Shown: one piece after another, positions 14,833 through 31,100 of the stretch
Numbering within the stretch: position 1 is the first letter of the stretch
Layout of the letters: every line of letters begins with the position of its first letter
DNA from: Taudactylus pleione
Taxonomy: Eukaryota > Chordata > Amphibia > Anura > Myobatrachidae
Direction: 5' to 3'
Assembly (NCBI GenBank): GCA_031769625.1
Contig: JAUIMM010002531.1
Coordinates: 1-64,000 of the forward strand
DNA length: 64,000 nt
Made by a program: the position numbers and the translations under genes
The notes under the pieces: generated by a model
Told to the model about the DNA's origin: nothing
Database searches by the model: none
What the model saw: only the letters and a program-made list of their open reading frames with translations

Positions 14833-17800
14833 GTATACACCGTATTCCATACTATGTACCACTCTACACTATTTTCTATACTATGTACCTCTATAAACCA
14901 TATTCTATAGTATGTACCACTATACACCATATTCTATACTATGTACCACAATACTGCTCTACACTATATTCTATACTATGTACCACTATACAACACTACA
15001 CCATATTCTATACTATGTACCACTATACAGCTCTACACCATATTAAATACTATGTACTACTATACACCATATTCTATACTATGTACCACTATACACCATA
15101 TTCTATACTATGTACCACAATACAGCTCTACACTATTTTCTATACTATGTACCACTATACAACACTACACCACATTCTATACTATGTACCACTATACAGC
15201 TCTACACCGTATTCTATACTATGTACTACTATGCACCACATTCTATACTATGTACCACTATACAGCTCTACACCATATACCACTATACACCACATTCTAT
15301 ACTATGTACCACTACACCACATTCTATACTATGTACCACTATGTACCACTATACACCACATTCTATACTATGTACCACTGTACACCGTATTCTATACTAT
15401 GTACCTCTATACACCTTATTCTATACTATGTACCACTATACAGCTCTACACCACATTCTGTACTATATACCACTATACACCATATTCTATACTATGTAGC
15501 ACTATACACCATATTCTACACTCCTCACCACTATACAGCTCTACACCATATTCTATGCTATGTATCACTATACACAATACTCTATACTATGCACCACTAT
15601 ACAGCTCTACACCAAATTCTATACTATGTACCTCTATATACCATATTCTATACTATGTACCACTGTACACTATATTCTATAATATGTACCACAATACAGC
15701 TCTACACCATATTCTATACTATGTACCACTATACAACACTACACCATATTCTATACTATGTACCACTATACAGCTCTACACAATAATCTATACTATGTAT
15801 CACTATACACCATATTCTATACTATGTACCACTATACACCTTATTCTATACTATGTACCACTATAAAGCTCTACAACACATTCTATACTATGTACTGCTA
15901 TACACCATATTCTGTACTATGTACCACTATACAGCTCTACACCACATTCTATACAATGTACCACTATACAGCTCTACACCAAATTCTATACTATGTACCA
16001 CTATACACCACATTATATAATATGTACCACTTTACACCATATTCTATACTATGTACCTCTATACACCATATTCTATACAATGTACCACAATACACCTTAT
16101 TCTATACAATGTACCACTATACACTGTATTCCACACTATCTGCCACTATACACCATATTCTATACTATGTACCTCTATACACCATATTCTATACTATGTA
16201 CCACTATACACCATATTCTATACTATGTACAACAATACAGCTGTACACCATATTCTATACTATGTACCACTATACACCATATTCTATACTATGTACCAAT
16301 ATACACCATATTCTATACTATGTACCACTATACAGCTCTACAACACATTCTATACTATGTACCTCTATACACCATATTCAATACTATGTACCACTATACA
16401 GCTCTACACCACATTCTATACTATGTACCACTGTACAGCTCTACACCGTATTCTATACGATGTACTACTATACACCACATTCTACACTATGTACCACTAT
16501 ACAGCTTTACACCATTCAACACTATACACCACATTCTCTACTATGTACCACTACACCACATTCTATACTATGTACCACTATGTACCACTATACACCACAT
16601 TCTATACTATGTACCACTATACCCCATATTCTATACTATGTACCTCTAGACACCATATTCTAGACTATGTACTACTATACACCACATCCTATACTATGTA
16701 CCATTATACAGCTCTTCACCACATTCTATACTATGTACCACTATACACCATAATCTATACTATTTACATCTATACACCATATTCTATACTATATACCACT
16801 ATTAACCATATTCTATACAATGTACCAATACACCATATTCTATAAGATATACAACTATACAGCTCTACCCCATATTCTGTACTATGTATATACCACTATA
16901 CACCATATTCTATACTATGAACCACTATACAGCTCTACACCATATTCTATACTATTTACCACTATACACCATATTCTATACTATGTACTGCTATAAACCT
17001 CTACACTATATTCTGTGTTATGTACCACTATATTGCTCTATACCACATTCTATACTATGTACAACTATTCAGCTCTACACCATATTCTATACTATATACT
17101 GCTATAGACCACATTCTATACTAAGTACCTCTATACACAATATTCTATAGTATTTAGCACTATACACCACATTCTATACTATGTACCACTATACAGCTCT
17201 ACACCACATTCTATACTATGTACCACTATACACCATATTCTATACTATGTAATACTATACACCATATTCTATACTGTGTGCCTCTATACACTATATTCTA
17301 TACTATGTACCTTTATACAGCTTTATACCACTTTCTATACTATGTACCTCTATACACCACATTCTATACTATGTACCACTATACAGCTCTATACCAAATT
17401 CTATGCTATGTTCCTCTATACACGTTATTTTATACTATGTACCACTGTACAGCTCTACACCAAAGTCTATACTATGTACCACTATACACCACATTCTATA
17501 CTATGTAACGCTATACACCATATTCTATACTAAGTACCTCTATACACCATATTCTATACTATGTACAACTATACACCATATTCTATACTATGTACCACTA
17601 TACACCATATTCTATACTATGTACCACAATACAGCTCTTCACCATATTCTATACTATGTACCACTGTACAGCACTACACCATATTCTATACTATGTATCA
17701 CTATACAGGTCTACACCATATTCTATACCATGTACCATTATACAACATATTCTATACTATGTACCACTACACACCATATTCTATACTATGTACCACTATA

Positions 17801-20800
17801 CAGCTCTACACGACATTCTATACTATGTACCACTATGCAGCTCTACACCATATTCTGTACTATGTACTACTATACACCATATTCTATACTATGTACCACT
17901 ATACACCATATTCTATACTATGTACCACAATACAGCTCTACACTATTTTCTATACTATTTACCACTATACAACACTACACCACATTCTATACTATGTACC
18001 ACTATACAGCTCTACACCGTATTCTATACTATGTACTACTATGCACCACATTCTATACTATGTACCACTATACAGCTCTACACCATATACCACTATACAC
18101 CACATTCTATACTATGTACCACTACACCACATTCTATACTATGTACCACTATGTACCACTATACACCACATTCTATACTATGTACCACTATACCCCATAT
18201 TCTATACTATGTACCTCTAGACACCATATTCTAGACTATGTACTACTATACACCACATCCTATACTATGTACCATTATACAGCTCTTCACCACATTCTAT
18301 ACTATGTACCACTATTCACCATAATCTATACTATTTACATCTATACACCATATTCTATACTATATACCACTATTAACCATATTCTATACAATGTACCAAT
18401 ACACCATATTCTATAAGATATACAACTATACAGCTCTACCCCATATTCTGTACTATGTATATACCACTATACACCATATTCTATACTATGAACCACTATA
18501 CAGCTCTACACCATATTCTATACTATTTACCACTATACACCATATTCTATACTATGTACCGCTATAAACCTCTACACTATATTCTGTGTTATGTACCACT
18601 ATACAGCTCTATACCACATTCTATACTATGTACAACTATTCAGCTCTACACCATATTCTATACTATATACTGCTATAGACCACATTCTATACTAAGTACC
18701 TCTATACACAATATTCTATAGTATTTAGCACTATACACCACATTCTATACTATGTACCACTATACAGCTCTACACCACATTCTATACTGTGTACCACTAT
18801 ACACCATATTCTATACTATGTAATACTATACACCACATTCTATACTATGTACCACTATACACCATATTCTATACTGTGTGCCTCTATACACTATATTCTA
18901 TACTATGTACCATTATACAGCTTTATACCACTTTCTATACTATGTACCTCTATACACCACATTCTATACTATGTACCACTATACAGCTCTACACCACATT
19001 CTGTACTATATACCACTATACACCATATTCTATACTATGTAGCACTATACACCATATTCTACACTCCTCACCACTATACAGCTCTACACCATATTCTATG
19101 CTATGTATCACTATACACAATACTCTATACTATGCACCACTATACAGCTCTACACCAAATTCTATACTATGTACCTCTATATACCATATTCTATACTATG
19201 TACCACTATACACTATATTCTATAATATGTACCACAATACAGCTCTACACCATATTCTATACTATGTACCACTATACAACACTACACCATATTCTATACT
19301 ATGTACCACTATACAGCTCTACACAATAATCTATACTATGTATCACTATACACCATATTCTATACTATGTACCACTATACACCTTATTCTATACTATGTA
19401 CCACTATAAAGCTCTACAACACATTCTATACTATGTACTGCTATACACCATATTCTGTACTATGTACCACTATACAGCTCTACACCACATTCTATACAAT
19501 TTACCACTATACAGCTCTACACCAAATTCTATACTATGTACCACTATACACCACATTATATAATATGTACCACTTTACACCATATTCTATACTATGTACC
19601 TCTATACACCATATTCTATACAATGTACCACAATACACCTTATTCTATACAATGTACCACTATACACCGTATTCCACACTATGTACCACTATACACCATA
19701 TTCTATACTATGTACCTCTATACACCATATTCTATACTATGTACCACTATACACCATATTCTATACTATGTACAACAATACAGCTCTACACCATATTCTA
19801 TACTATGTACCACTATACACCATATTCTATACTATGTACCACTATACACCATATTCTATACTATGTACCACTATACAGCTCTACAACACATTCTATACTA
19901 TGTACCTCTATACACCATATTCAATACTATGTACCACTATACAGCTCTACACCACATTCTATACTATGTACCACTGTACAGCTCTACACCGTATTCTATA
20001 CGATGTACTACTATACACCACATTCTACACTATGTACCACTATACAGCTTTACACCATTCAACACTATACACCACATTCTCTACTATGTACCACTACACC
20101 ACATTCTATACTATGTACCACTATACACCACATTCTATACTATGTACCACTATACCCCATATTCTATACTATGTACCTCTAGACACCATATTCTAGACTA
20201 TGTACTACTATACACCACATCCTATACTATGTACCATTATACAGCTCTTCACCACATTCTATACTATGTACCACTATTCACCATAATCTATACTATTTAC
20301 ATCTATACACCATATTCTATACTATATACCACTATTAACCATATTCTATACAATGTACCAATACACCATATTCTATAAGATATACAACTATACAGCTCTA
20401 CCCCATATTCTGTACTATGTATATACCACTATACACCATATTCTATACTATGAACCACTATACAGCTCTACACCATATTCTATACTATTTACCACTATAC
20501 ACCATATTCTATACTATGTACCGCTATAAACCTCTACACTATATTCTGTGTTATGTACCACTATACAGCTCTATACCACATTCTATACTATGTACAACTA
20601 TTCAGCTCTACACCATATTCTATACTATATACTGCTATAGACCACATTCTAAACTAAGTACCTCTATACACAATATTCTATAGTATTTAGCACTATACAC
20701 CACATTCTATACTATGTACCACTATACAGCTCTACACCACATTCTATACTGTGTACCACTATACACCATATTCTATACTATGTAATACTATACACCACAT

Positions 20801-23800
20801 TCTATACTATGTACCACTATACACCATATTCTATACTGTGTGCCTCTATACACTATATTCTATACTATGTACCATTATACAGCTTTATACCACTTTCTAT
20901 ACTATGTACCTCTATACACCACATTCTATACTATGTACCACTATACAGCTCTACACCACATTCTGTACTATATACCACTATACACCATATTCTATACTAT
21001 GTAGCACTATACACCATATTCTACACTCCTCACCACTATACAGCTCTACACCATATTCTATGCTATGTATCACTATACACAATACTCTATACTATGCACC
21101 ACTATACAGCTCTACACCAAATTCTATACTATGTACCTCTATATACCATATTCTATACTATGTACCACTATACACTATATTCTATAATATGTACCACAAT
21201 ACAGCTCTACACCATATTCTATACTATGTACCACTATACAACACTACACCATATTCTATACTATGTACCACTATACAGCTCTACACAATAATCTATACTA
21301 TGTATCACTATACACCATATTCTATACTATGTAATACTATACACCATATTCTATACTATGTACCACTATACACCATATTCTATACTGTGTGCCTCTATAC
21401 ACTATATTCTATACTATGTACCATTATACAGCTTTATACCACTTTCTATACTATGTACCTCTATACACCACATTCTATACTATGTACCACTATACAGCTC
21501 TATACCAAATTCTATGCTATGTTCCTCTATACACGTTATTTTATACTATGTACCAATATACAGCTCTACACCAAAGTCTATACTATGTACCACTATACAC
21601 CACATTCTATACTATGTAACGCTATACACCATATTCTATACTATGTACCTCTATACACCATATTCTATACTATGTACCACTATAAACCAAATTCTATACT
21701 ATGTACCACAATACACCATATTCTATACTATGTACAACTATACACCATATTCTATACTATGTACCACTATACACCATATTCTATACTATGTACCACAATA
21801 CAGCTCTTCACCATATTCTATACTATGTACCACTGTACAGCACTACACCATATTCTATACTATGTATCACTATACAGGTCTACACCATATTCTATACCAT
21901 GTACCATTATACAACATATTCTATACTATGTACCACTTTACACCATATTCTATACTATGTACCACTATACACCACATTCTATTCTATGTACCTCTATACA
22001 CCATATTCTATACAATGCACCACTATTCACCATATTCTATACTATATACAACTATACAGCTCTACCCCATTTTCTTTACTCTGTACCACTATACACCATA
22101 TTCTATACTATGTACCACTATATACCATATTCTATACTTTGTACCTCTATATACAATATTCTATACAATGTACCACATTACACCATATTCTATACTATGT
22201 ACCACTATACACCGTATTCCATACTATGTACCACTATACACTATTTTCTATACTATGTACCTCTATACACCATATTCTATACTATGTACCACTATACACC
22301 ATATTCTATACTATGTACCACAATACAACTCTACCCCATATTGTGTACTATGTATATACCACTATACACCATATTCTATACTATGTACCACTATACAGCT
22401 CTACACCATATTCTATACTATTTACCACTATACACCATATTCTATACTATGTACCACTACAAACCTCTACACTATATTCTGTGTTATGTACCACTATACA
22501 GCTCTATATCACATTCTATACTATGTGCAACTATACAGCTATACACCATATTCTATACTATATACTACTATAGACCACATTCTATACTAAGTACCTCTAT
22601 ACACAATATTCTATAGTATTTAGCACTATACACCACATTCTATACTATGTACCACTATACCGCTCTACACCACATTCTATGCTATGTACCACTATACACC
22701 ATATTCCATACTATGTAATACTATACACCATATTCTAGACGATGTACCTCTATACACCATATTCTATACTATGTACCTCTATACACCATATAATATACTA
22801 TGTACCACTATACACCATATTCTATACTATGTGCCTCTATACACTATATTCTATACTATGTACCATTATACAGCTTTATACCACTTTCTATACTATGTAC
22901 CACTATACACCACATTCTATACTATGTACCACTATTCAGCTCTATACCAAATTCTATGCTATGTTCCTCTATACACGTTATTTTATACTATGTACCACTA
23001 TACAGCTCTACACCAAATTCTATACTATGTACCACTATACACCACATTCTATACTATGTAACGCTATACACCATATTCTATACTATGTACCTCTATACAC
23101 CATATTCTATACTATGTACCACTATAAACCATATTCTATACTATGTACCACAATACACCATATTCAATACTATGTACAACTATACACCATATTCTATACT
23201 ATGTACAACTATACACCATATTCTATACTATGTACCACTATAAACCATATTCTATACTATGTACCACTATACACCATATTCTATACTATGTACCACTTTA
23301 CACCATATTCTAAACTATGTACCACTATACAGCAATTCACCACAATCTATACTATGTACCACTACACACCATATTCTATACTATGTACCACTGTACAGCT
23401 CTACACGACATTCTATACTATGTACCACTATGCAGCTCTACACCATATTCTATTCTATGTACTACTATACACCACATTCTATACTATGTACCACTATACA
23501 GCTATACATCATATACCACTATACACCACATTCTATACTATGTACCACTATGTACCATTATACACTATTTTATATACTATGCACCAATACACACCATATT
23601 CTGTACTATGTGCCTCTATACACCATATTCTATACTATGTACCACTATACACCATATTCTCTACTATGTACCACAAAACAGCTCTACACAATATTCTAAA
23701 CTATGTACCACTATACAGCTCTACACCATATTCTTTACTATGTGCCACTATACACCATATTCAATACTATGTACCACTTTACACCATATTCTATACTATA

Positions 23801-24287
23801 TACCACTATACACCACATTCTATACTATGTAACGCTATACACCATATTCTATACTATGTACCTCTATACACCATATTCTATACTATGTACCACTATACAC
23901 CATATTCTCTACTATGTACCACAAAACAGCTCTACACAATATTCTAAACTATGTACCACTATACTGCTCTACACCATTTTCTGTACTATGTACCACTATA
24001 CAGCTCTACACCATATTCTTTACTATGTACCACTATACACCATATTCAATACTATGTACCACTTTACACCATATTCTATACTATGTACCACTATACACCA
24101 CATTCTATACTATGTACCTCTATACACCATATTATATACAATGTACCACTATACACCATATTCTATACTATATACAACTATACAGCTCTACCCCATTTTC
24201 TTTACTCTGTACCACTATACACCATATTCTATATTATGTACCACTATATACCTTATTCTATACTTTGTACCTCTATATACAATATTC
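14833..24287 (+). repeat. Satellite A block 4 (C-rich strand on +), with higher-order copies
   Basis: The second longest block of uniform polarity. It is composed of long direct copies. Segment 15,421-about 17,260 recurs at 18,964-about 20,790 (shift 3,543, falling to 3,533 after a 10-bp difference). About 16,620-17,260 recurs 1,571 bp downstream. About 18,240-19,360 recurs 1,962 bp downstream. About 17,560-17,770 recurs 4,169 bp downstream. The rare variant tactatgtatataccac occurs four times, near 16,886, 18,457, 20,419 and 22,352. The right end mirrors block 3. Only repeat units are seen. Confidence 0.92.
15421..20790 (+). repeat. Higher-order direct duplication, about 1.85-kb segment at 3.54-kb shift
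   Basis: The stretch beginning ctatactatgtaccactat at 15,421 recurs at 18,964 with almost no difference, including the odd units with ctcctcacc (a deviant start near 15,513 and 19,056). The shift stays at 3,543 until a 10-bp unit-internal loss near 20,115, then is 3,533 through the variant at 16,886/20,419. A third partial copy begins at 20,926 (shift 1,962 from 18,964). This shows recent block-wise amplification rather than independent mutation of units. Confidence 0.85.
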
Positions 24288-27200
24288 TTGGTGTATAGTG
24301 GTATATAGTATAAATTATGGTGTATTGAGGTACATAGTATAGAATATGGTGTATAGTGGTACATAGTCTAGAATGTGGTGTATAGTGGTACATAGAATAT
24401 GGTGTATAGTGGTACAAAGTATAGAATGTGGTGTAGAGCTGTATAGTGGTACATAGTATAGAATATGGTGTATAGTGGTACGTAGTCTAGAATGTGGTGT
24501 ATAGAGGTACAAAGTATAGAATATGGTGTATAGTGGTACATAGTATAGAATGTGGTGTATAGTAGTATATAGTATAGAATATGGTGTAGAGCTATATAGG
24601 GGTACATAGTATAGAATGTGGTATACAGCTGTAAAGTGGTACATAGTATAGAATATGGTGTAGAGGTGAATAGTGGTACATAGTTTAGAATATGGTGTAT
24701 AGTGGTATATAGTATAGAATATGGTGTAGAGCTGTATAGTGGTTCATAGTATAGAAAATGGTGTATAGTAGTACATAGTATAGAATATGGGGTGAGATAT
24801 ATAGTTGTTTATAGTATAGAATATGGTTTATAGTGGTACATAGTATAGAATATGGTGTATAGTGGTATAAAGTATAGAATATGGTGTATAGAGGTATGTA
24901 ATATAGAATATGGTGTATAGATGTACATAGTATAAAATATGGTGTATAGTGGTACATAGTCTAGAATATGGTGTATAGTGGTACAAAATATAGAATGTCG
25001 TGTACAGCTGTATAGTGGTACATAGTATAGAATATGGTGTAGAGCTGTATAGTGGTACATAGTATACAACAGTGTGTATAGTGGTATATAGTATAGAATA
25101 TAGTGTATAGCTGTACAGTGGTGCATAGTATAGAGTATTGTGTATAGTGATACATAGCATATAATATGGTGTAGAGATGTATAGTGGTACATATTATAGA
25201 ATATGGTGTATAGTGGTATATAGTACAGAATGTGGTGTAGAGCTGTATAGTGGTACATAGTATAGAATATGGTGTATAGTGCTACATAGAATAGAATATG
25301 GTGTATAGTGGTACATAGTATACAATGTGGTGTAAAGTGATACATAGTATAGAATATGGTGTATAGTGGTATATAATATAGAATATGATGTAGAGCTGTA
25401 TTGTGGTACATAGTATAGAATATGGTGTTTAGTTGTACATAGTATAGAATGTGGTGTAGAGCTGTATAATGGTACATAGTATTGAATTTGGTGTAGTGTT
25501 GTATAGTGGTACATAGTATAGAATATGGTGTTTAGTTGTACATAGTATAGAATACGGTGTAGAGCTGTATATTAGTACATAGTATAGAATATGGTGTAGT
25601 GTTGTATAGTGGTACATAGTATAGAATATGGTGTAGAGCTGTATAGTGGTACATAGTATAGAAAATGGTGTATAGTGGGAAAAAGTATAGAATGTTGTGT
25701 ATAGTGGTACATAGTATAGAATATAGTGTAGAGTTGTATAGTGGTACATAGTATAGAATATGGTGTTGAGCTGTATAGTGGTACATAGTATAGAATATGG
25801 TGTATAGTTTGTGGTACATAGCATAAAATATGGTGTAGAGCAGTATAGTGGTACATAGTATAGAATATGGTGCATAGTGATACATAGTATAGAATATGGT
25901 GTAACGTGATACATAGTATAGAATATGGTGTATAGTGGTACATGGTATAGATTATGGGGTAGAGTGGATAGTGGTATATAGTATAGAATATGGTGTATAG
26001 TGGTACATAGTATAGAATATGGTGTATAGTGGTACATAGTATAGAATATGGTGTATAGTGGTACATAGAATATGGTGTATTGTGGTACATTGTATAGAAT
26101 GTTGTTTTAAAGCTGTATAGTGGTACATAGTATTGAATGTGGTGTATAGTGGTACATAATATAGAATGTGATGAAGAGCTGTATAGTGGTACATAGTATA
26201 GAACATGTTGTATAATGGTACATAGTATAGAATGTGGTGTAGAGCTGTATAATGGTACATAGTATAGAATGTGGTATAGAGCTGTATAGTGGTATATAGT
26301 ATAGAATGTGGTACAGAGCTGTACAGTGGTACATGGCATAGAATATGGGGTAAAGCTGTTAAGTGGTATATAGTACAGAATATGGTGTAAAGTGGTACAT
26401 AGTCTAGAATATGGTGTATAGTGGTATATAGTATAGAATATTGTGTATAGAGGTACATAGTATAGAATATGTTGTATAGTGGTACATAGTATAGAATGTG
26501 ATGTAGAGCTGTATAGTGGTACATAGTATAGAATATGATGTATAGTGGTACATAGTATAGAATGTGGTGTAGAGCTGTATAATGGTACATAGTGTAGAAT
26601 TTGGTATAGAGCTGTATAGTGGTACATAGTATAGAATATGGTATATAGAGGTACATAGTATTGAATTTGGTGTAGAGCTGTATAGTGGTGCATAGTATAG
26701 AGTATTGTGTAGAGTAATACATAGCATAGAATATGGTGTAGAGCTGTATAGTGGTGCAGAGCATAGAATATGGTGTATAGTGCTACATATTACAGAATAT
26801 GGTGTATAGTGGTATATAGTATAGAATTTGGTGTAGAGCTGTATAGTGGTACATAGTATAGAATATGGTGTATAGTGGTACATAGTATAGAATATGGTGT
26901 ATATAGGTACATAGTATAGAATATGGTGTATAGTGGTATATAGTATAAAATATGGTGTATTGTGGTAAATTGTATAGAATATGGTGTATAGAGGTACATA
27001 GTACAGAATATGGTGTATAGAGGTAAATAGTATAGAATGTGGTGTATAGTGGTACATTGTATAGAATTTGGTGTAGAGCTGTATAGTGGTACATGGCATA
27101 GAATATGGGGTAGAGCTGTTAAGAGGTATGTAGTGTAGAATATGGTGTAAAGTGGTACATAGTCTAGAATATGTTGTATAGTGGTATATAGTATAGAATA

Positions 27201-28110
27201 TGGTGTATAGTGGTACATAGTATAGAATATGGTGTATAGTGGTATATAGTATAGAACATGGTGTAGAGCTGAATATTGGTATATAGTATAAAATATGGTG
27301 TAGAGCTGTATAGTGGTACATAGTATAGAATGTGGTGTATAGTGTTACATAGTATAGAATATGGTTTATAGTGGTACATAGTATAGAATGTGGTGTATAG
27401 TAGTATATAGTATAGAATATTGTGTAGAGCTGTACAGTGGAACATAGTATAGAATGTGGTGCAGAGCTGTATAGTGGTACATGGCATAGAATATGGGGTA
27501 GAGCTGTATAGTGGTATATAGTATAGAATATGGTGTAAAATGGTACATAGTCTAGAATATGTTGTATAGAGGTACATAGTATAGAATATGGTGTATAGAG
27601 GTACATAGTATAGAATATGGTGTATAGTGGTACATAGTATAGAATGTGATGTAGAGCTGTATAGTGGTTCATAGTATAGAATATGATGTATAGAGGTACA
27701 TAGTATAGAATATGGTGTATAGAGGTACATAGTATAGAATATGGTGTATAGTGGTACATAGTATAGAATGTGGTGTATAGTGGTTTATAGTGGTACATAG
27801 TATAGAATGTGGTGTAGTGGTACATAGTATAGAATGTGGTGTATAGTAGTACATAGTATAGAATACGGTGTAGAGCTGTATATTAGTACATAGTATAGAA
27901 TATGGTGTAGTGTTGTATAGTGGTACATAATATAGAATATGGTGTAGAGTTGTATAGTGGTACATAGTATAGAAAATGGTGTATAGAGGGAAAAAGTATA
28001 GAATGTGGTGTATAGTGGTACATAGTATAGAATATAGTGTATAAAGACACATAGTATAGAATATGGTGTATAGTGGTACATAGTATAGAATGAGTTGTAT
28101 AGTGGTACAT
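22340..28110 (-). repeat. Right arm of the giant inverted duplication
   Basis: Reverse-complement partner of about 7,850-14,590, with the symmetry axis near 18,138 for the central part. It includes its own copy of the polarity-switch junction, at about 24,288, in which the sequence from 24,241 to 24,300 is the reverse complement of 11,976-12,035. About 7.7 kb of block 4 separates the arms. Shared private substitutions along the arms, rather than mere family resemblance, identify the pairing. Confidence 0.88.
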
Positions 28111-31100
28111 AGTATATAATATGGTGTATAGTGGTACACAGAATATGATGTATAGCGGTACATAGTATAGAATGTGGTGTAGAGCTGAATAGTGGTACAT
28201 AGTTAAGAATATGGTGTATAGTGGTACATAGTATAGAATATGGTGTAGAGCTGTATAGTGGTACATAGTATAGAATGTGGTGTATAGTGTTACATACTAT
28301 AGAATATGGTGTATAGAGGTATTTAGTTTAGAATGTGGTCTATAGTAGTATATAGTATAGAATGTGTTGTAGAGCTTTATAGTGGTACATAGCATAGAAT
28401 ATAGTGTAGAGGTTTATAGTGGTACATAGTATAGAATATGGTGTATAATGGTAAATAGTATAGAATATGGTGTAGAGCTTTATAGTGGTTCATAGTATAG
28501 AATATGGTGTATAGTGGTATATACATAGTACAGAATATGGGGTAGAGCTGTATAGTTGTATATCATATAGAATATGGTGTATAGTTGTACATTGTACAGA
28601 ATATGGTTAATAGTGGTATATAGTATAGAATATGGTGTATAGAGTTAAATAGTATAGAATATAGTGGTACATCGTATAGAATATGGTGTATAGTGGTACA
28701 TAGTATAGAATATGGTGTATACAGGTACATAGTATAGAATATGGGGTATAGTGGTACATAGTATAGAATGCAGTGTATAGTGGTACATAGTGGTACATAG
28801 TTTAGAATGTGGTGTAGTGGTACATAGTATAGAATGTGGTGTATAGTGGTACATAGTATGTAATATGGTGTATAGAGGTACATAGTATAGAATATGGTGT
28901 ATAGTGTTACATTGTCTAGAATATGGTGTACAGTGGTACACAGAATATGATGTATAGCGGTACATAGTATAGAATGTGGTGTAGAGCTGAATAGTGGTAC
29001 ATAGTATAGAATATGGTGTATAGTGGTACATAGTATAGAATATGGTGTAGAGCTGTATAGTGGTACATAGTATATAATGTGGTGTATAGTGCTACATACT
29101 ATAGAATATGGTGTATAGAGGTATTTAGTATAGAATGTGGTCTATAGTAGTATATAGTATAGAATGTGTTGAAGAGCTTTATAGTGGTACATAGCATAGA
29201 ATATAGTGTAGAGGTTTATAGTGGTACATAGTAAAGAATATGGTGTAGAGCTGTATAGTGGTTCATAGTATAGAATAATGTTTATATTGGTATATACATA
29301 GTACAGAATATGGGGTAGAGCTGTATAGTTGTATATCATATAGAATATGGTGTATAGTTGTACATTGTATAGAATATGGTTAATAGTGGTATATAGTATA
29401 GAATATGGTGTATAGAGGTAAATAGTATAGAATATGGTGTATAGTGGTACATAGTATAGAATGTGGTGAAGAGCTGTATAATGGTACATAGTATAGGATG
29501 TGGTGTATAGTGGTATATAGTATAGAATATGGTGTATAGAGGTACATACTATACAATATGGTGTATAGTAGTACATTGTCTAGAATGTGGTGTATAGTGG
29601 TATATAATATAGAATGTGATGTAGAGCTGTATAGTGGTACATCGTATAGAATATGGTGTATAGTGGTACATAGTATAGAATATGGTGTATAGAGGTACAT
29701 AGTATAGAATATGGGGTATAGTGGTACATAGTATAGAATGCAGTGTATAGTGGTACATAGTGGTACATAGTTTAGAATGTGGTGTAGTGGTACATAGTAT
29801 AGAATGTGGTGTATAGTGGTGTATGGTGTAGAGCTGTATAGTGGTACATAGTATAGAATGCGGTGTATAGTAGTACATAGTATAGAATACGGTGTAGAGC
29901 TGTATATTAGTACATAGTATAGAATAAGGTGTGTAGAGGTACATAGTATAGAAGGTGTTGTAGAGCTGTATAGTGGTACATAGTATAGAATTTGGTGTAT
30001 AGTGGTACATAGTATAGAATATGGTGTATAGAGGAACATAGTATAGAATGTGGTGTAGAGATGTATAGTGGTACATAGTATAGAATATGGTGTATTGTGG
30101 TACATTGTATAGAATATGGTGTATAGTGGTACATAGTATAGAATATGGTGTATAGAGGTACATAGTATAGAATATGGTGTATAGTGCTACATAGTATAGA
30201 ATGTGTTGTATAGTGGTACATAGTATAAAATATGGTGTATAGTGGTATATAGTATAGAATATGGTATATAGTGGTAAACAGTATAGGATATGGTGTATTG
30301 TGGTACATAGTATAGAATATGGTGTATAGTGGTACACAGTATAGAATATGGTGTATAGAAGTACATAGTATAGAATATGGTGTATAGTGGTACATAGTAT
30401 AGAATATGGTGTATAGTGCTACATAGTATAGAATGTGGTGTGTAGTGGTACATAGTATAAATTATGGTGTATAGAGGTACATAGTTTAGAATATGGTGTA
30501 TAGTGGTACATAGTCTAGAATGTGGTGTATAGTGGTACATAGAATATGGTGTATAGTGGTACATAGTATAGAATGTGGTGTAGAGCTGTATAGTGGTACA
30601 TAGTATAGAATATGGTGTATAGTTGTACGTAGTATAGAATGTGGTGTAGAGCTGTATAATAGTACATAGTATAGAATGTGGTGTATAGTGGTACATAGTA
30701 TAGAATGTGATTTAGAGCTGTATAATGGTACATAGTAAAGAATATGGTGTATAGTGGTACATAGTCTAGAATGTTGTGTATAGTGGTACATAGTATAGAA
30801 TATGGTGTACAGTGATACATAGTATATTTTGTGGTGTAGAGCTGTATAATGGTACATAGTATAGAATGTGGTGTATAGTGTTACATTTTATAGACTATGG
30901 TGAATAGCGTTACAAAGTATAGAATGTGGTGAATAGTGGTATATAGCAAAGAATATGGTGTAGAGCTGTATAGTGGTACATAGTATTGAATGTGGTATAC
31001 AGCTGTATAGTGGTACATAGTATAGAATATGGTGTAGTGGTGAATAGTGGTACATAGTATAGAATATGGTGTATAGTGGTATATAGTATAGAGTTTGTTG

